The position numbers were made by a program, and so were the translations under genes. A stretch of 64,000 nt of DNA from Vespula vulgaris. Its lineage: Eukaryota; Arthropoda; Insecta; Hymenoptera; Vespidae. The notes beneath the pieces are model-generated. The model was not told where the DNA came from. It worked only from the letters and a program-made list of their open reading frames with translations, and ran no database searches. The stretch is from positions 435,001 to 499,000 of the forward strand of contig NC_066593.1 in assembly GCF_905475345.1 (NCBI RefSeq), read 5' to 3'. How positions within the stretch are numbered: the first letter of the stretch is position 1; each line of letters starts with the position of its first letter. Of the stretch, positions 10,570 through 22,350 are shown in pieces.

Positions 10570-12067
10570 CGTTCTTTTTTCTTCATCCTTTGCCGTCGTG
10601 TCAGCCCCTCTCCCGCGGCTATTTTCGCGCGTGTGTTGTGCAAGTGTCGAACGCATTAAGGCGGCATTCGAAAATCGTGCCTACCTCCGATGCTGCTACG
10701 GCACGTCGAAAGATCGCGGATCCTCCTTCGATCGTCTCGCCTTTTCTCGACACGTCGTTCGATGAGTCTACCGTTTAAAAAAGTTTGGGTTTCGTATAAC
10801 GCCACTCTCTGATTAATATCGAACATTATGTTCTTCTTCTTTTTGTATTTCTTTTTTTTTTTTTACTTTTAGATTAGAAGAAACATCGCTCGTTTCCAAC
10901 ACGAGTTCGTGAAAACAACGATGATTGATTTGGAAACGTATATGTTTAACAAGGAAACACTCGTGATTATACTTTCGAGCTATTTGTATCTCGTATAACG
11001 CGTCCAACTCGACAATTATCATATGTCAACGACAATAAAGACAAATCGACGATTATGTAAAAATAGTTAGTTGTTGCTTAATTAATATACAAGTATGTAT
11101 AAACAGAAGACATCTGGATTAATTACACGACGATCTATGATCTCTAAGAGGAATCGAACGATCGAACTTGGATTTTCTCGTCTCGATATCGTTCGAATCA
11201 AAGATAAGACGCTTTTCGTTGCACCTAATAATGCTTGACATGCGATGACATCGCATAATAAATAGAGAACGTGTAACTCGGTTCCGAAATGAAATTCTGT
11301 GTTACGTGCTCAAGGTGCCTCGTAAAATAGCTACGCGCTATTTTCCTGGCACAGTTTCTGAAAGTCAAGCGTCCAGTGAATCAAACCGCGGGTCCAGTCA
11401 TACGAAGGCCAAGTTTTTAGCTTCTCTTCTTCCTAAACAAACCGGTGTTAGTCATTACAATCACAAAAGTCACGATACTTGCTAATGTAAAACGTAGAAG
11501 ATCTTCGAATTAGAAGTCATTGATTCGAAGGAAATCGAATGCTGTGGGAAGAATTAGAAATCGTATCGAAGAAAGATCGTCACATAATTTTCACGTTTCT
11601 CTGTTTACTTGTACGTTATGACGAATCGTGTTTTCTTTTTCTTTTATGTACTATCTTGCAACATCGTTAAATAAAAAAATAAAAAAGAACTAACAGAGCA
11701 ATAGGTTGTACAGTTTATAGTCTTTTAGTAGGTGATCCCGATAAAGAATTTGTTTTCGTGCCAGGTGACAAATAAAGGCAAAGCTGTGACATACCGATGC
11801 CAGGAGAACGAACGATCATATCACAACAGCGTGTACGTATTTTGAGAACAAATATATTTTCTTTAGACGATTTCAAAGGGCGCGCGTCTAAGATCTAAGG
11901 TTTACGAGGTGCGTATACGATAATGCGTTCCTCGTTATCGATCGAAATTGCTTCGGTCGATCGTTTTGAAAATTTTTCGAAACGACTTCCGGTTTATTTA
12001 TTCTTTCGATTTCTCGATGAGTCGATATATGAACGTACCGTATGTAAGATTTTCGACTGGTGCGTAG
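10570..12067. other. Gene-free stretch
   Basis: AT-rich, CpG-containing DNA with a GC-richer patch at about 10600-10760. I see no supported exon, RNA gene or mobile element. Confidence 0.5.
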
Positions 12068-12208
12068 AAATCAATGGCGGAAGTGACCCGATTAGCGGGA
12101 AAGTACAAGAAAATGCGGCCAACCCCGCGCCTTCGGTTAACGGGCTAGCCAATCGGAGCTACGAATACGGGTTCTACGTGCCGGAAATAGATTTTGCTCA
12201 AACCAAAG
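12068..12208 (+). CDS. Candidate alternative coding exon, probably of Unc-89
   Basis: This GC-richer 141-bp block is flanked by GCGTAG|AA and AAAG|GTTGAT. Its frame reads INGGSDPISGKVQ, then SVNGLANRSYEYGFY and VPEIDFAQTK, and ends in phase 1. It can therefore splice to the exon at 13212, giving ...FAQTK-EYTAEVSK, just as the exon at 13054 does. Its own start phase fits the candidate exon ending at 9336. The same GTTGAT donor is used at 42836 in Unc-89. Function is unknown. Confidence 0.38.
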
Positions 12209-13053
12209 GTTGATCCACCGACGCCACTTTCACCAATCTCTACGTCCATCGTCTACGATTTATCGATACGCTTCTCTTTACAATTTTTCATTCGTTTATT
12301 ATCGAATTCGGTGACAACGTCGACGATAAACGATGCGACGCGAGGAAAAAAAAATACTGAATATTCTTAGCTATGGTACGTATGTATGTATGATCATCCA
12401 GTCGATTCGTTTTTACGTCTCGTATAACCTTAATCACGATTTTATAGAGATCGTCTTGAAAGAGTCGACTACTGATCTTGTTCGTAACGAAACATACATC
12501 TTCTATAGATTCTACGTCTAACAATAACGAAAGAACGACAAGATGAGCCAATTTGTTAATAGGCTGTGATTCATACAAAAAATATCTTGTTTTCGATATT
12601 TCCTTGAAGCATGTTCGTTCGTGCTACGTTTGATTTTCTAGCTTTCAAATATTCCATCGATAATACAGAATCGTAACGACTTCATTCTGTCATATTTCAG
12701 GACTTTAATAGTCGGTAAATTACCAGCGATTCGGTTAATAAGAAACTCTTACTTTTATCTTACGAAAGACGCAGAAATATGCATTTGAATATATGTTTCC
12801 TTAGCGGGTCCTTCAGATGGCAGCACTGTAACAATTATTAAAGTATGATCGATTTGAACATATATCTGTAATAAGTATAAAGCGCGCGAAAATGTAATGG
12901 CGGAAAAGCGACGACGTATCGAGTGATCGTTCCGTAAACGTATATCTTCAAATTTTACTTTTCCCATAATTCTATGACGAATTCGGATAAAAAACATGGT
13001 GTAATTGTAACGTCTTAAATTGCAGAATAATGACGTAATTCAGCATCCGTACA

Positions 13054-13300
13054 ATGGCTTACAACAGATCAATCACGAGCGTAACCTCTAAAAGAAAAAA
13101 AGGTAATAGATATCTACCGAATTTTTATCGATGACGAAGATCGTATCTTTGTCTTTTACCGAAGCATAATGAAAGCTCACTGGAATCACAAAGTCTCGTT
13201 TCATTTTTCAGAATATACAGCGGAAGTAAGCAAAATCGTAGCAAGCGAATCGAGAATCCAGGAGAGAAGATCGACGCAAATTTTACAATCGACGCTTAGG
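13054..13300 (+). CDS. Candidate alternative N-terminus of Unc-89 (two exons)
   Basis: Exon 13054-13102 starts with ATG (MAYNRSITSVTSKRKK) and ends in phase 1 at AAAG|GTAATA. Exon 13212-13300 follows TTTTTCAG and reads EYTAEVSKIVASESR, then IQERRSTQILQSTLR, ending in phase 0 at TTAGG|GTAAGT. The two exons agree in phase across the intron. Phase 0 is what the Unc-89 SH3 exon at 22570 needs, so an isoform starting here could skip the large FVPGQ exon. An unknown small gene ending between here and 17740 is the alternative. Confidence 0.5.
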
Positions 13301-14406
13301 GTAAGTAATTCGATTTTTTTTTTTTTCCACCACATGTAAAACTATCTCAAGCGAACCGAATAAAGTAGAGATTTATGACGTAGATTTCAAAGATTGCATG
13401 CGTACGTCATGATCCACGATGATACGTCAAATCTCAATTGAAAAAAAAAAGAAAAAAAAAAAATAGATAAAGGGAGTAGAAGTTAAACGACAACGATGAA
13501 GTGCAAGCGTAAACGTTTTACGCGCTAATTGGTCATCGTGTAGGTGAGATCAAGAAAAGAAAAAAGAAAAGAAGAAGACGTTAAATACATTACGTCACGA
13601 CAGGAGGATCATCTAAATTAAACTAAAACCGTGGAGCACCGCGTAGTTAGATAGAAAATATCTGGTTCGATGCCAAAGTTTCTCGCCGAGGAAGAAGTAC
13701 GAGAACCCACCGGCAGCGCCATTCCAATTACTCCCGCGATGCACCGACACAGCTCTAATTCTTCTCTTTCTTATTTCCTTTCGTGCTTCATTTCGAAATG
13801 ATTTCTTTCAAACGAATCTTTATGGTTTCTCCTTTACAAAAAGAATATTCGTAGAAATGCATCTTTTGGATAAGCGTGCGTACGGAATAATCGGTTAGGA
13901 TGTTGTAACAAAACTATTCGATTTCGAGCCACTGCAAAATCAACGTCGAGACGACGTATTATAGATCGTAGATCTTGGATCGTACTTATGAATGCGCGAA
14001 ACGGATTTCTTAGTCAGACCGCTAGAAGAAGAAATGTCTTTGGCTGGACGTCAAAAACTTAAAGTTTGTGCCAGTAATTCTTCTTCGCGTGTCAGAAAAT
14101 TTGTGGAGAAACGAAGAAAGTGCGACGTCTTTAACCGCGTTGGCTCTTTCAATGTCGCAGCTATATCGCGTTTTCGGTTACTCTTGACCTAACTTAAAAA
14201 TTTGCAACGTTATTTTCGAATTCTTCGCTTCCGAAGGCTGATCCTTGCATTATGAATTATTAACTCTTTACTTAACTTCGTCGTAAGGACGTTGAGTTAG
14301 AATACGGAGGACGTAGCGTGATTCACGATAGATCGATCGATGATCGTATGGATGAAAGTAAAAGATGGATGTGCCAATGATTCGAGGATCTCAAAACTCG
14401 CGATAG
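13301..14406. other. Gene-free stretch
   Basis: Mostly AT-rich DNA with poly(A) runs at 13440-13465. A short open block after an AG at 14013 (LEEEMSLAGRQKLKVCA) might be an exon but has no phase partner. Nothing else is supported. Confidence 0.4.
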
Positions 14407-14568
14407 AAAGAAAATAAATTACATTGTCGTGCTAACATATTGAACTCATTCGGACGGAGATCACTGAGTTTGGCAACACGTCAAATCTACGTATCGCCGG
14501 ACTCTTTCGATGTGCCAATACCACCCATAGAGCCGTTCAAGAAGCAACTTAACGTCAACGTAATGCGA
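14407..14568 (+). CDS. Candidate coding exon in the Unc-89 5' region
   Basis: An open frame reads RRSLSLATRQIYVSPD, then SFDVPIPPIEPFKKQ and LNVNVMR, and ends in phase 0 at a good donor, GCGA|GTAAAT. The composition looks like protein, and phase 0 would fit the SH3 exon at 22570. The start is unclear: an AG at 14405-14406 gives phase 0, and later AGs at 14458 and nearby give phase 2. I do not recognise it. Confidence 0.35.
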
Positions 14569-16055
14569 GTAAATCATTCTGATTTATCGTTGAATGATGA
14601 AAAGGTGTGCTATGCGATGATACGCGTTCGCGTCGCGTGATTTCGATTGTTATATATCTATGTTTTTTCTGGGTAAAATGCGAGAAGCTTCTCAAATTTA
14701 TCAAAGGATTATCGGACGAATATTGTGCTGTCATTTTTCGACTCTTCTCTCTCTCTCTCTGTTAGACTCGTTTCGCATGAATTGCCCTTTCGATCGGCTA
14801 AACATCTTAACCGCCATATAACGTTATTTAGTAACTTATGTCAGATATAAATTATACGAACCACGATCCCGTTAAGAGTCTTAATAAATCAGAATCAACC
14901 TTGGCTATCGTGATAAATCAACACGAACGATCGTGCTACGAAACTCTCTCGGTACTCTTTCACAACAAATTTGCATACTCTATAAAGCGTTTTCGATATA
15001 CCGTGATCGAGGTATACAGCGCACTGTATCGCAATGTTTCACCCTCTAAAGTCTATCGCCCATGTCTCCGGTATGCCAACAATGCGTCGCGAACTTATTT
15101 GAGACCCGTTTAACTACCAAAACGAAACAAAACGGCTGTTTTACGATCAAGAAATTGTGCAAATAGTGTTTCGCTTGAAATTACTGTGCGAAAGTGCGAA
15201 ATTCATTCGTTTTTATGGACATCATTAATTGCTACACTGTGAATATGACGATAAAACACTAAAATCATCATAAAGCATTAACCTTTCGAACGGAGACATT
15301 TCAACTGTACGCATCGATTTATTTTTCGATATTTAGTCTATCCAATGTAAAGCATATTTCTGTGTCAACGTACGTTCTCGTAAATCGGAATTGGAGTTTT
15401 ATATGAAATAATGACGCAACGTTCCTAAATACAGAAAAGGGGCACGCGTTGGTTTCAATGCACGTGGGTATAACGAGTAAGAGGCTGAAAATATCTTAAC
15501 ACCAATATTGCCCTTATTTCTAAAATGTTTACGAAACAACCATCGAATAATATAAAGTTTTCGCGAAAATCTGAAAGATTTTCGAACGAGCCGTATCTTC
15601 GTTCGTAATCGTCTTTAAGTATACATAGCGTCAGAGTGAAACGTCATCGATGATCGATGCGATGTTTTGGGAAATTCTCGGGATTTCGGGAAAATCGGAA
15701 TCTTTGGTTGCAAGAGAGCAAGGTAACAGGTCGAGATAGGAGCTCGCTTGATCTCCTCGTCGACGAATAACGGGAGGAGGAGAGACCAAGATACGAAAAG
15801 GCCGACTCTCGTGTAACTCCGTTCTGAAGTTGTATTGGAGAAGTGTAAGAAGGGTAGCTATTTCTGGTCGTGGGGAGCCGAGAGTCTCGTCGCGCAAACG
15901 GCTCTTTAGCCACTTCTCGTACATCGAGTAGTAGTCTGGCGTTCGCCGCGAATCGTAATACGCTTATTCCGAAGTAACGGAGGCTGTGCGGAAAGGCCGC
16001 GAACTTTGTGCCGTTGATCCTTCGACGAATAGTCCGAAGAAACAAGAGCACGATC

Positions 16056-16089
<34 letters not shown>

Positions 16090-17383
16090 GGGGGAAGGAG
16101 GGAGAGAGAGAGACAAAAGCTTCCAATTTTCGAGAAAGATGCCCCCGTGAATTTTATTCACAATTTTATCAAAGATAAACGTTTGACGTTCGCGCGCGAA
16201 CCACAAAGATTTTTTTCGATCGAACCAAAACCACGAATCACTTAACGAATACGAAGGATCTTCTTGCTCTTTCGTTTCGACTCGAAGAAATTTCGAGATA
16301 TTCTTTTCCTATTCTTCTTCTTTAAAAAAAGAGATCTTTCTTTTTTTCATTTTTTTTCTTTCTTCGCTTCTTCGACGACGACGAGTAAATCGAATTCATT
16401 TTCGAGTCAGGACGAAGAGACTTGCCCTCTTTGCGTCTATCGTGATCCTATGATTTTCTTCGATCATTTCGAATTACTCTCTCGCCGCGCCGTTCCAAGG
16501 AAAGGCCTTTTGACAGAGGAAGAGGGAGAGTCACGTAGAGAGAAAGAGAGAGGGAAAGAGTGCAGTGCACTGGCGTGAAAATAGACGGACGACGGGGGTG
16601 TTGCTTCGCGAGGTTCGGTAAAAGTGACGAGCGAACGCTTCCACCGCTGTTCATTACTATTGGAAAGCGAGAATCAAGAGAAAACAGTAAAACGTCGTTA
16701 TTAAATCTAGACGTTTGATGATTCAATGCGACGCGATGTTGATTAAATGATGTTTGATAAAATCAGGATAAATAAGTTGGGAGAATACTCGTCGTAAATT
16801 TATCCGATACAATTTTGCCGATCGAATACGAAGAGTGACTAGAGTGAGAAGAGGAGCTGGAGGAGAAAGTGAAAATACGGATTGAAGATATAAAAATTTG
16901 GGCGTGAAGAAGATCGAGAGAAAGAACTTTCCGAAGCACGATCGACGTCGTGAAAAAAGGATTCCTTTCTCTCGCGTGGAAATGAAAGAATTGGCCGTCT
17001 ACCAGAGAGAGACGAAGGCGAGAACATCGACGGAATCCTCATAGGCATTTCGCGCAAGTAAAAATAAACTCGAAGCGCGACGCTTCACTTTCGTGTGGCA
17101 AACTTGGCGAAATTTTCTTTCCTTCTTTTTCTCCTTTCTACCCCTCTCTATCTTTGCTTTTTCTTTCAACGAGCTCGCACGGATATAAAGCCGAAAAAAA
17201 AACGGAGAAGTGGCAGCAGAACGGGCGAGTTGGACGAAAGAAAATTGACGGTAAAAATAATCGGCAAAAGACAGTACGAGAGATCATTCACCAGACTGTA
17301 TTCCTGCACGCACGGTTGGGAGAAGTAACTTTTTTCTGTTCTCTTACTTTCTCTCTCTCCCTCCCTCTCTCTCTTTCTCTCTG

Positions 17384-17427
<44 letters not shown>

Positions 17428-17739
17428 ACGTAGCAAAAAGGAAAGAGTCCAAGAAAAACAAGAGAGGCAATAAAAGTCGTGGCAAAGAAAACTCGGACAA
17501 ATCTAATTCGGAGATTCGAAAAAGTTGGACTTCAACGTGGTCGAGTCGTTATGGATCTTTCAAGAAGGCACGATCGATCGATCGATCTTAGCAGAGAGCC
17601 CGCGTCAAGAAATACGAAAAGGAACGTCGAAAGAGGGTCGTCGAGATTAGAATCGATGCGGAATTGATGATATCGCGAGTAAGAACGCAAGGAAAAAAAA
17701 AGAGAAAGTTGGAGAGATCGTAGAGCGAGCTGGACAGAA
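14569..17739. promoter_or_regulatory. Non-coding 5' region of Unc-89 with GA/CT repeats
   Basis: No supported coding exon. GC content rises between about 15600 and 17100, with (GA)n at 16054-16112 and (CT)n at 17345-17425. Such purine/pyrimidine tracts are common near insect promoters and 5' UTRs, so the transcription start of the FVPGQ-exon isoform probably lies here. An open stretch at 14838-15113 is not convincing as an exon. Confidence 0.4.
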
Positions 17740-20700
17740 ATGTCCTTTTGTAGGATCACGGGGAGGAGCAGGGGCCTCCCCAAGCCAAATTATTTCCCCT
17801 TGCTGCCTCCTATCAGTCCAGCCGATGCTAAACGCTTCTGTCGCATCACCGGTAAGTCTTACGGGCTTCCGACTCATCATTACATTCCAGTACTTCTCGG
17901 CGTCCATTCGCACGACAAGTCTAAATGTAAGATTACGAATGCTGCCGGATTTGGTCCTCATCATTATACCGCTGGCCTGATACTCGGCGAGAAAAAGAAG
18001 CACGTTGTTTTGAAAGATTATCGTTACGTGTTTCCGATTCTCGAAGGCGAAAATGAACAACAAAGAGCTCTGAGAGATCTTTTAAGCACGAAGAAGCCGT
18101 CGGTCGAGGAGGAAGATCACAAATTCGTTTACACGGTCGAAGAACGAAGATGCAGTCTGGTTTTTCCAGCCAGATTGGAAGCGGCTGTACGAGACGGGGA
18201 TGTCAAGGACGTTATGCTCTCTCGAGACTGCGATACCGTTCTCTTGAGACTGAAGCAAGGGAAAAATGTATCCGTCGATTTTAAGAACTTGAAGGATTTC
18301 GAGAATCTTTACGACGGTCTTGGACCCAGCGAAGAAGTTCTAAAGGAGCGCGAGAGATTAGAGGCTGAAGCCAGAAGACGCAAGAGAAAGAGACAGGCGG
18401 GTCTTAGTTATGCGAAGAAGATATTTGAGGAGAAAGAAAAGGCTGCGGAGGAAGAGGAACTTGAAAAAGCGAAGCATCTCAAGTTGAGAAGCGTTAAGGA
18501 GGAGGAAGTCGAAGAGAAGGAGATCGAGAACTGGAAACGAATCGACTTGGAAGGTGCAAGGTTAAGGGCTTGCAATATAATTACCACGACGAACTTGTTG
18601 AAGGATACGTTCGACACTTTCCCAGAATCTTTGGATTTGAGCGCCTTTCAAAGAGATACGATCTCGTCGAAGGGTGTACCGTTGACGACTAAGTTGCCTA
18701 CTCCAATTAAAATAGAACCCCATACGTTTGATCAGAGTACAGAGTTATCGAGTACTTCGCCAATTTCCGAACACACTGGCGGATTCGAGGCTATCTCGAT
18801 GGTGAAACCACTGACACCTTTGAAAGTAAAATCCGAACCTGCTCTAGAATCCGCCCTCGCGAATATTTCGGTTAACGACTTGAAAGCAACCTCCAATGTA
18901 AATGCCAAGTTCACGGAAGTTGGCGAGACAGCGCTCGAACGTCTTCCCAGAGTCGAGGAAATTCCTGCTTTAGTGGAAAAAATCAAGAGCGGAGAAAAGA
19001 CTACGATGCACAAAGTGAAAGGTCTAAAGTTGGATATCAAAAGTGCTCAAAGATTCGTCGCAGGTCAAACAGTGGACACGCCGGTAGGTCCCATTTTTGT
19101 TCCAGGGCAAACTTTGGAAACGCCTCAAGGCCCCATATTCGTTCCCGGTTTCACGGTGAACACGCCGGACGGACCACTTTTAATTCCTGGTCGAATCATG
19201 GAAGTTAAGGAACAAAATGGCACAGGGACACCGTCGTTCGTCGCTGGACAAATTTTGCCAACGAGTAAACAGGGCTTGCAATTTATTCAGGGACAAACGT
19301 TTCACAACAGAGACGGGAGTAGATTCGTGCAAGGTCAAACTGTACTGACCGACGAAGGACCAAAGTTTGTGGCCGGCCAAATAGCCGATAACGGGAACTT
19401 CGTTCCTGGACAAACGATTCTTACTCCGGATGGTTCGAAGTTTGTTCCCGGACAAACGATCACGGATCATCAAGGAGAACAAATTTTTGTACCCGGAGAA
19501 AGCGTTAGAACTTCCGACGACTGGGAATTTGTACCAGGGCAGCGTATTCGATCTCCCAAAGGCGAAACAAAGTTCGTACCTGGTCAGACGATGGTAACGT
19601 CGCAAGGTGGTCACTTCGTTCCTGGACAGTTTGTCACCGAAGACTCTGGAGAGGGACACTTTGTGCCTGGAGTCATCAAAGAGTCCGAGAACGGTCTTCA
19701 ATTCGTACCGGGCATGACGTTAGACACACCGAAAGGGCCAAAATTCGTCGAGGGACATATTTTGAAAACGCCGGAAGGGAAAGTATTCGTTCCTGGAAAA
19801 ACTGTACTCACCGAGGAAGGATTTCAATTTGCCGCTGCTAGTAAATTTGACGAGGTTGTATTCGCGGAGGCAGGACCGGTGGGCATACCGATAGATTCGA
19901 AGACAGCTAACGCGAGTTCGATGTTTAGTCGGAAAGAAATTTTCGGTCATATGGTTCAAACGGATATCGGTGTCGAGTTTATACCGGAAGGCTCGAGAAA
20001 CTTACCAACGGGGAAAAGAATCGTCCCGGGGCAATTGGTACGCGGTGGAAAAGACGAGCCGCGATTCGTACCGGGTGTCATGACGGAGGATGGTTTCCTT
20101 CCTGGTCAAATAGTAATGACGGAAAAGGGAGAACAGTTCGTGCCAGGTCAAGTGATCGATACGAGCGGTGGGCCAAAGTTCGTCCCGGGGCAAATGGTCG
20201 AGACGCGTACAGGACAAAAATTCGTTCCCGGACAGACCGTCGAAACAGCCGATGGACCGAGATTCGTTCCTGGTCAAATAGTCGATACGAAGGTTGGACC
20301 AACTTTTATACCTGGTCAAGTGATCTCCACGGAAGACGAGGGTTCTCGTTTCGTGCCTGGACAGGTCGTTGACACTCCGGACGGACCTCGTTTCGTGCCA
20401 GGTCGGGTCGTAGAATCGGGAGAGTCTGGTATCACTTTTGTATCGGGTCAAATCGTGCAAACGGAAGAAGGTCCACGTTTCGTAGCACCAGATCTGACCG
20501 ATACGCCGGAAGGCGAGGTGGAATTTTCCGTTCAAGGATTCGAGGTCACTCCGGAGGAATTGCGTCTTCTCAGACCAAACCACTTGCATTACAATCCGTA
20601 TACCTTGTGTCATGGAGAGAGTAGCATAGATGCTAGGATGTTGCGACAATTGTCGGAAGCTGGTCTGTCGATCGGTAGAAAGGTACTCGCAAATTTACCC

Positions 20701-22350
20701 GCGGTAGACGTGGACGTCGATCCAAAGGCTGTAGCTTTGGAACAAGCGCTGGTGATGGCAGAGAAGCTTGGATTACACGGTAATGCGGCCGTAAAAATGG
20801 CCCAAGTAGTTTCTACCGTGGCACAGTTGGCGAGAAACATGGCGCAACAGCAAGAACGAGATGGCAATCGATCGAACGTAAAAGGCTTGACGAATGGTAC
20901 GAAATCGCCGATCACGATTAATGGCGTCAAGGAAACGTCGAACGGCGAGAAAGAAAATGCGAGGGATGATTGGCTACGAGATGCGATTAAAACAGCGATG
21001 GCGTCTGCGGTTTTAGCGCTATCCGGTAACGATGATAACGAAACCGTGAAACAAGACTTGGTCTATTCGTCGATTACCGAAGCGTTCAATGTTTTGCTAC
21101 GTCAGAAAGAGGAGAGCATGGAACAATCGGTAGACAAGGTCCTTCGTATTCTCCTGATTCCGCAAAATCGAAGTGAACTTTGCCAAAGCACTATGTTGGA
21201 ATTGATAGACGACTCAAAGAATAATAAAGTGGATATACTGAGATCTACGATAGTGGGCCAGACGTTGAAAGACGACGTCGTACTCGAGAGATTATCCATG
21301 GTTCTCGAAGAGGAACATGGCACCGATTTGATCGGACCAGCGTTCAGAACGGTATCGAAAAACGATCCGGAATTGGTTTCGCGAGTTCTTCAAAAGGTGT
21401 CCGAAGAAGTGGCGAGCGTAGCAACGGAGAAGGAGGCTGCCGAGACGGTACACAAAGCGATTGTTGAAGCTGTTCGAGAATCGAGCGAATTACGGGTGAA
21501 AGAATTGTTGAACGACGAGGGTAGCAACGTGCGGGAAATGCTACTTCAAGCTGTGGGATTGGCTCGAGCTCTTGGAATGTCCAGCACGGCCAGTAGTCTT
21601 TTAGCCGTGATCAGCGATGACAAATCTACTCGTGCTTTGGCCAGCGACAGAGTCACCTTGGACGTGTTAAAGAGATTGACGATTATGAGAAAATTAGCCG
21701 AGGAAAGGCCACCTTTCATGAACGCTCTCGGACAGCTCTGTAGCGATCCGGAATTGGCCAGAACGGATCCACGCCTTAGAACTCTCGTCAGAGAAAGCGC
21801 GGCACTGATGATAGTTCCGGAAGAAGCTCCGCTGCAATCGTCGATCGACGTACCAACGGCGTTGCTTCACGCTGACAACAGTTTAGCCATGGAGGAGTTC
21901 CTTATGAGAAGAAGTCATAAACCAACGTCGATCTTTATGATACTTAAGCAAGGTTTGCAGGCTGTCGTACCTAGGGAAGCCTCGAGATCGGTCTTAACCG
22001 GACAAGTAGCCTACACCGTTCTCGACGAAGACGGTATTCGTCATTTCGAGCCGTTACACGTTTTCTCGGCTCTCAGATTAAATCGGCCAACCGCTCATCG
22101 TTTCTCCATGTACTGTTGCCCCGTCGCCAGAGAAGAAGATATCGATGCTGAAATGACGTCCACGTTCACCGGAACAATCTCGATAACTAGTAGTCTCGAA
22201 GGCTCGGCTAATGGACTCTGTCAGAAGCAAGATAACGTTGCCGTTGCTCTGTCAAGATCCGATAGGTCTTTCGGTATTTCGGGTAGTAGGGAAAATACGC
22301 CGAGCTTCAAGAGATTAAGCAGTATCTGTCAGGAGAATGGTAGCGAACGG
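17740..22350 (+). other. Large first coding exon of Unc-89 with FVPGQ repeats
   Basis: This single 4.6-kb exon codes 1,537 residues. Residues 1-90 hold three related motifs (FCRITGRSRGLP, FCRITGKSYGLP, KCKITNAAGFGP), each followed by an aromatic or His-rich patch. A charged coiled-coil-like region follows (about 205-270). Residues about 439-920 hold around 30 units of 13-16 residues built on FVPGQ plus a TxxGP turn. Residues about 930-1400 are helical and Leu/Ala-rich. The exon ends in phase 0 at AACGG|GTAACT and joins the SH3 exon in frame. Units differ freely at the DNA level, so the array is old. No enzymatic domain is recognised; a structural or beta-rich role is inferred from the repeats. 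Confidence 0.85.

Noticed and set aside
11150..11200. Possible tRNA-like GTTCGA/TCGAAC motifs
   Set aside because: No cloverleaf, A box or acceptor stem could be built around them; CpG-rich DNA here gives such motifs by chance.
15644..16126. 160-residue minus-strand frame
   Set aside because: Begins in a GA microsatellite and has no domain; more likely chance in a GC-richer promoter region.
19180..20650. Minus-strand frames of 79-215 residues
   Set aside because: Antisense shadows of the FVPGQ exon; no splice or start context and no recognisable domain.
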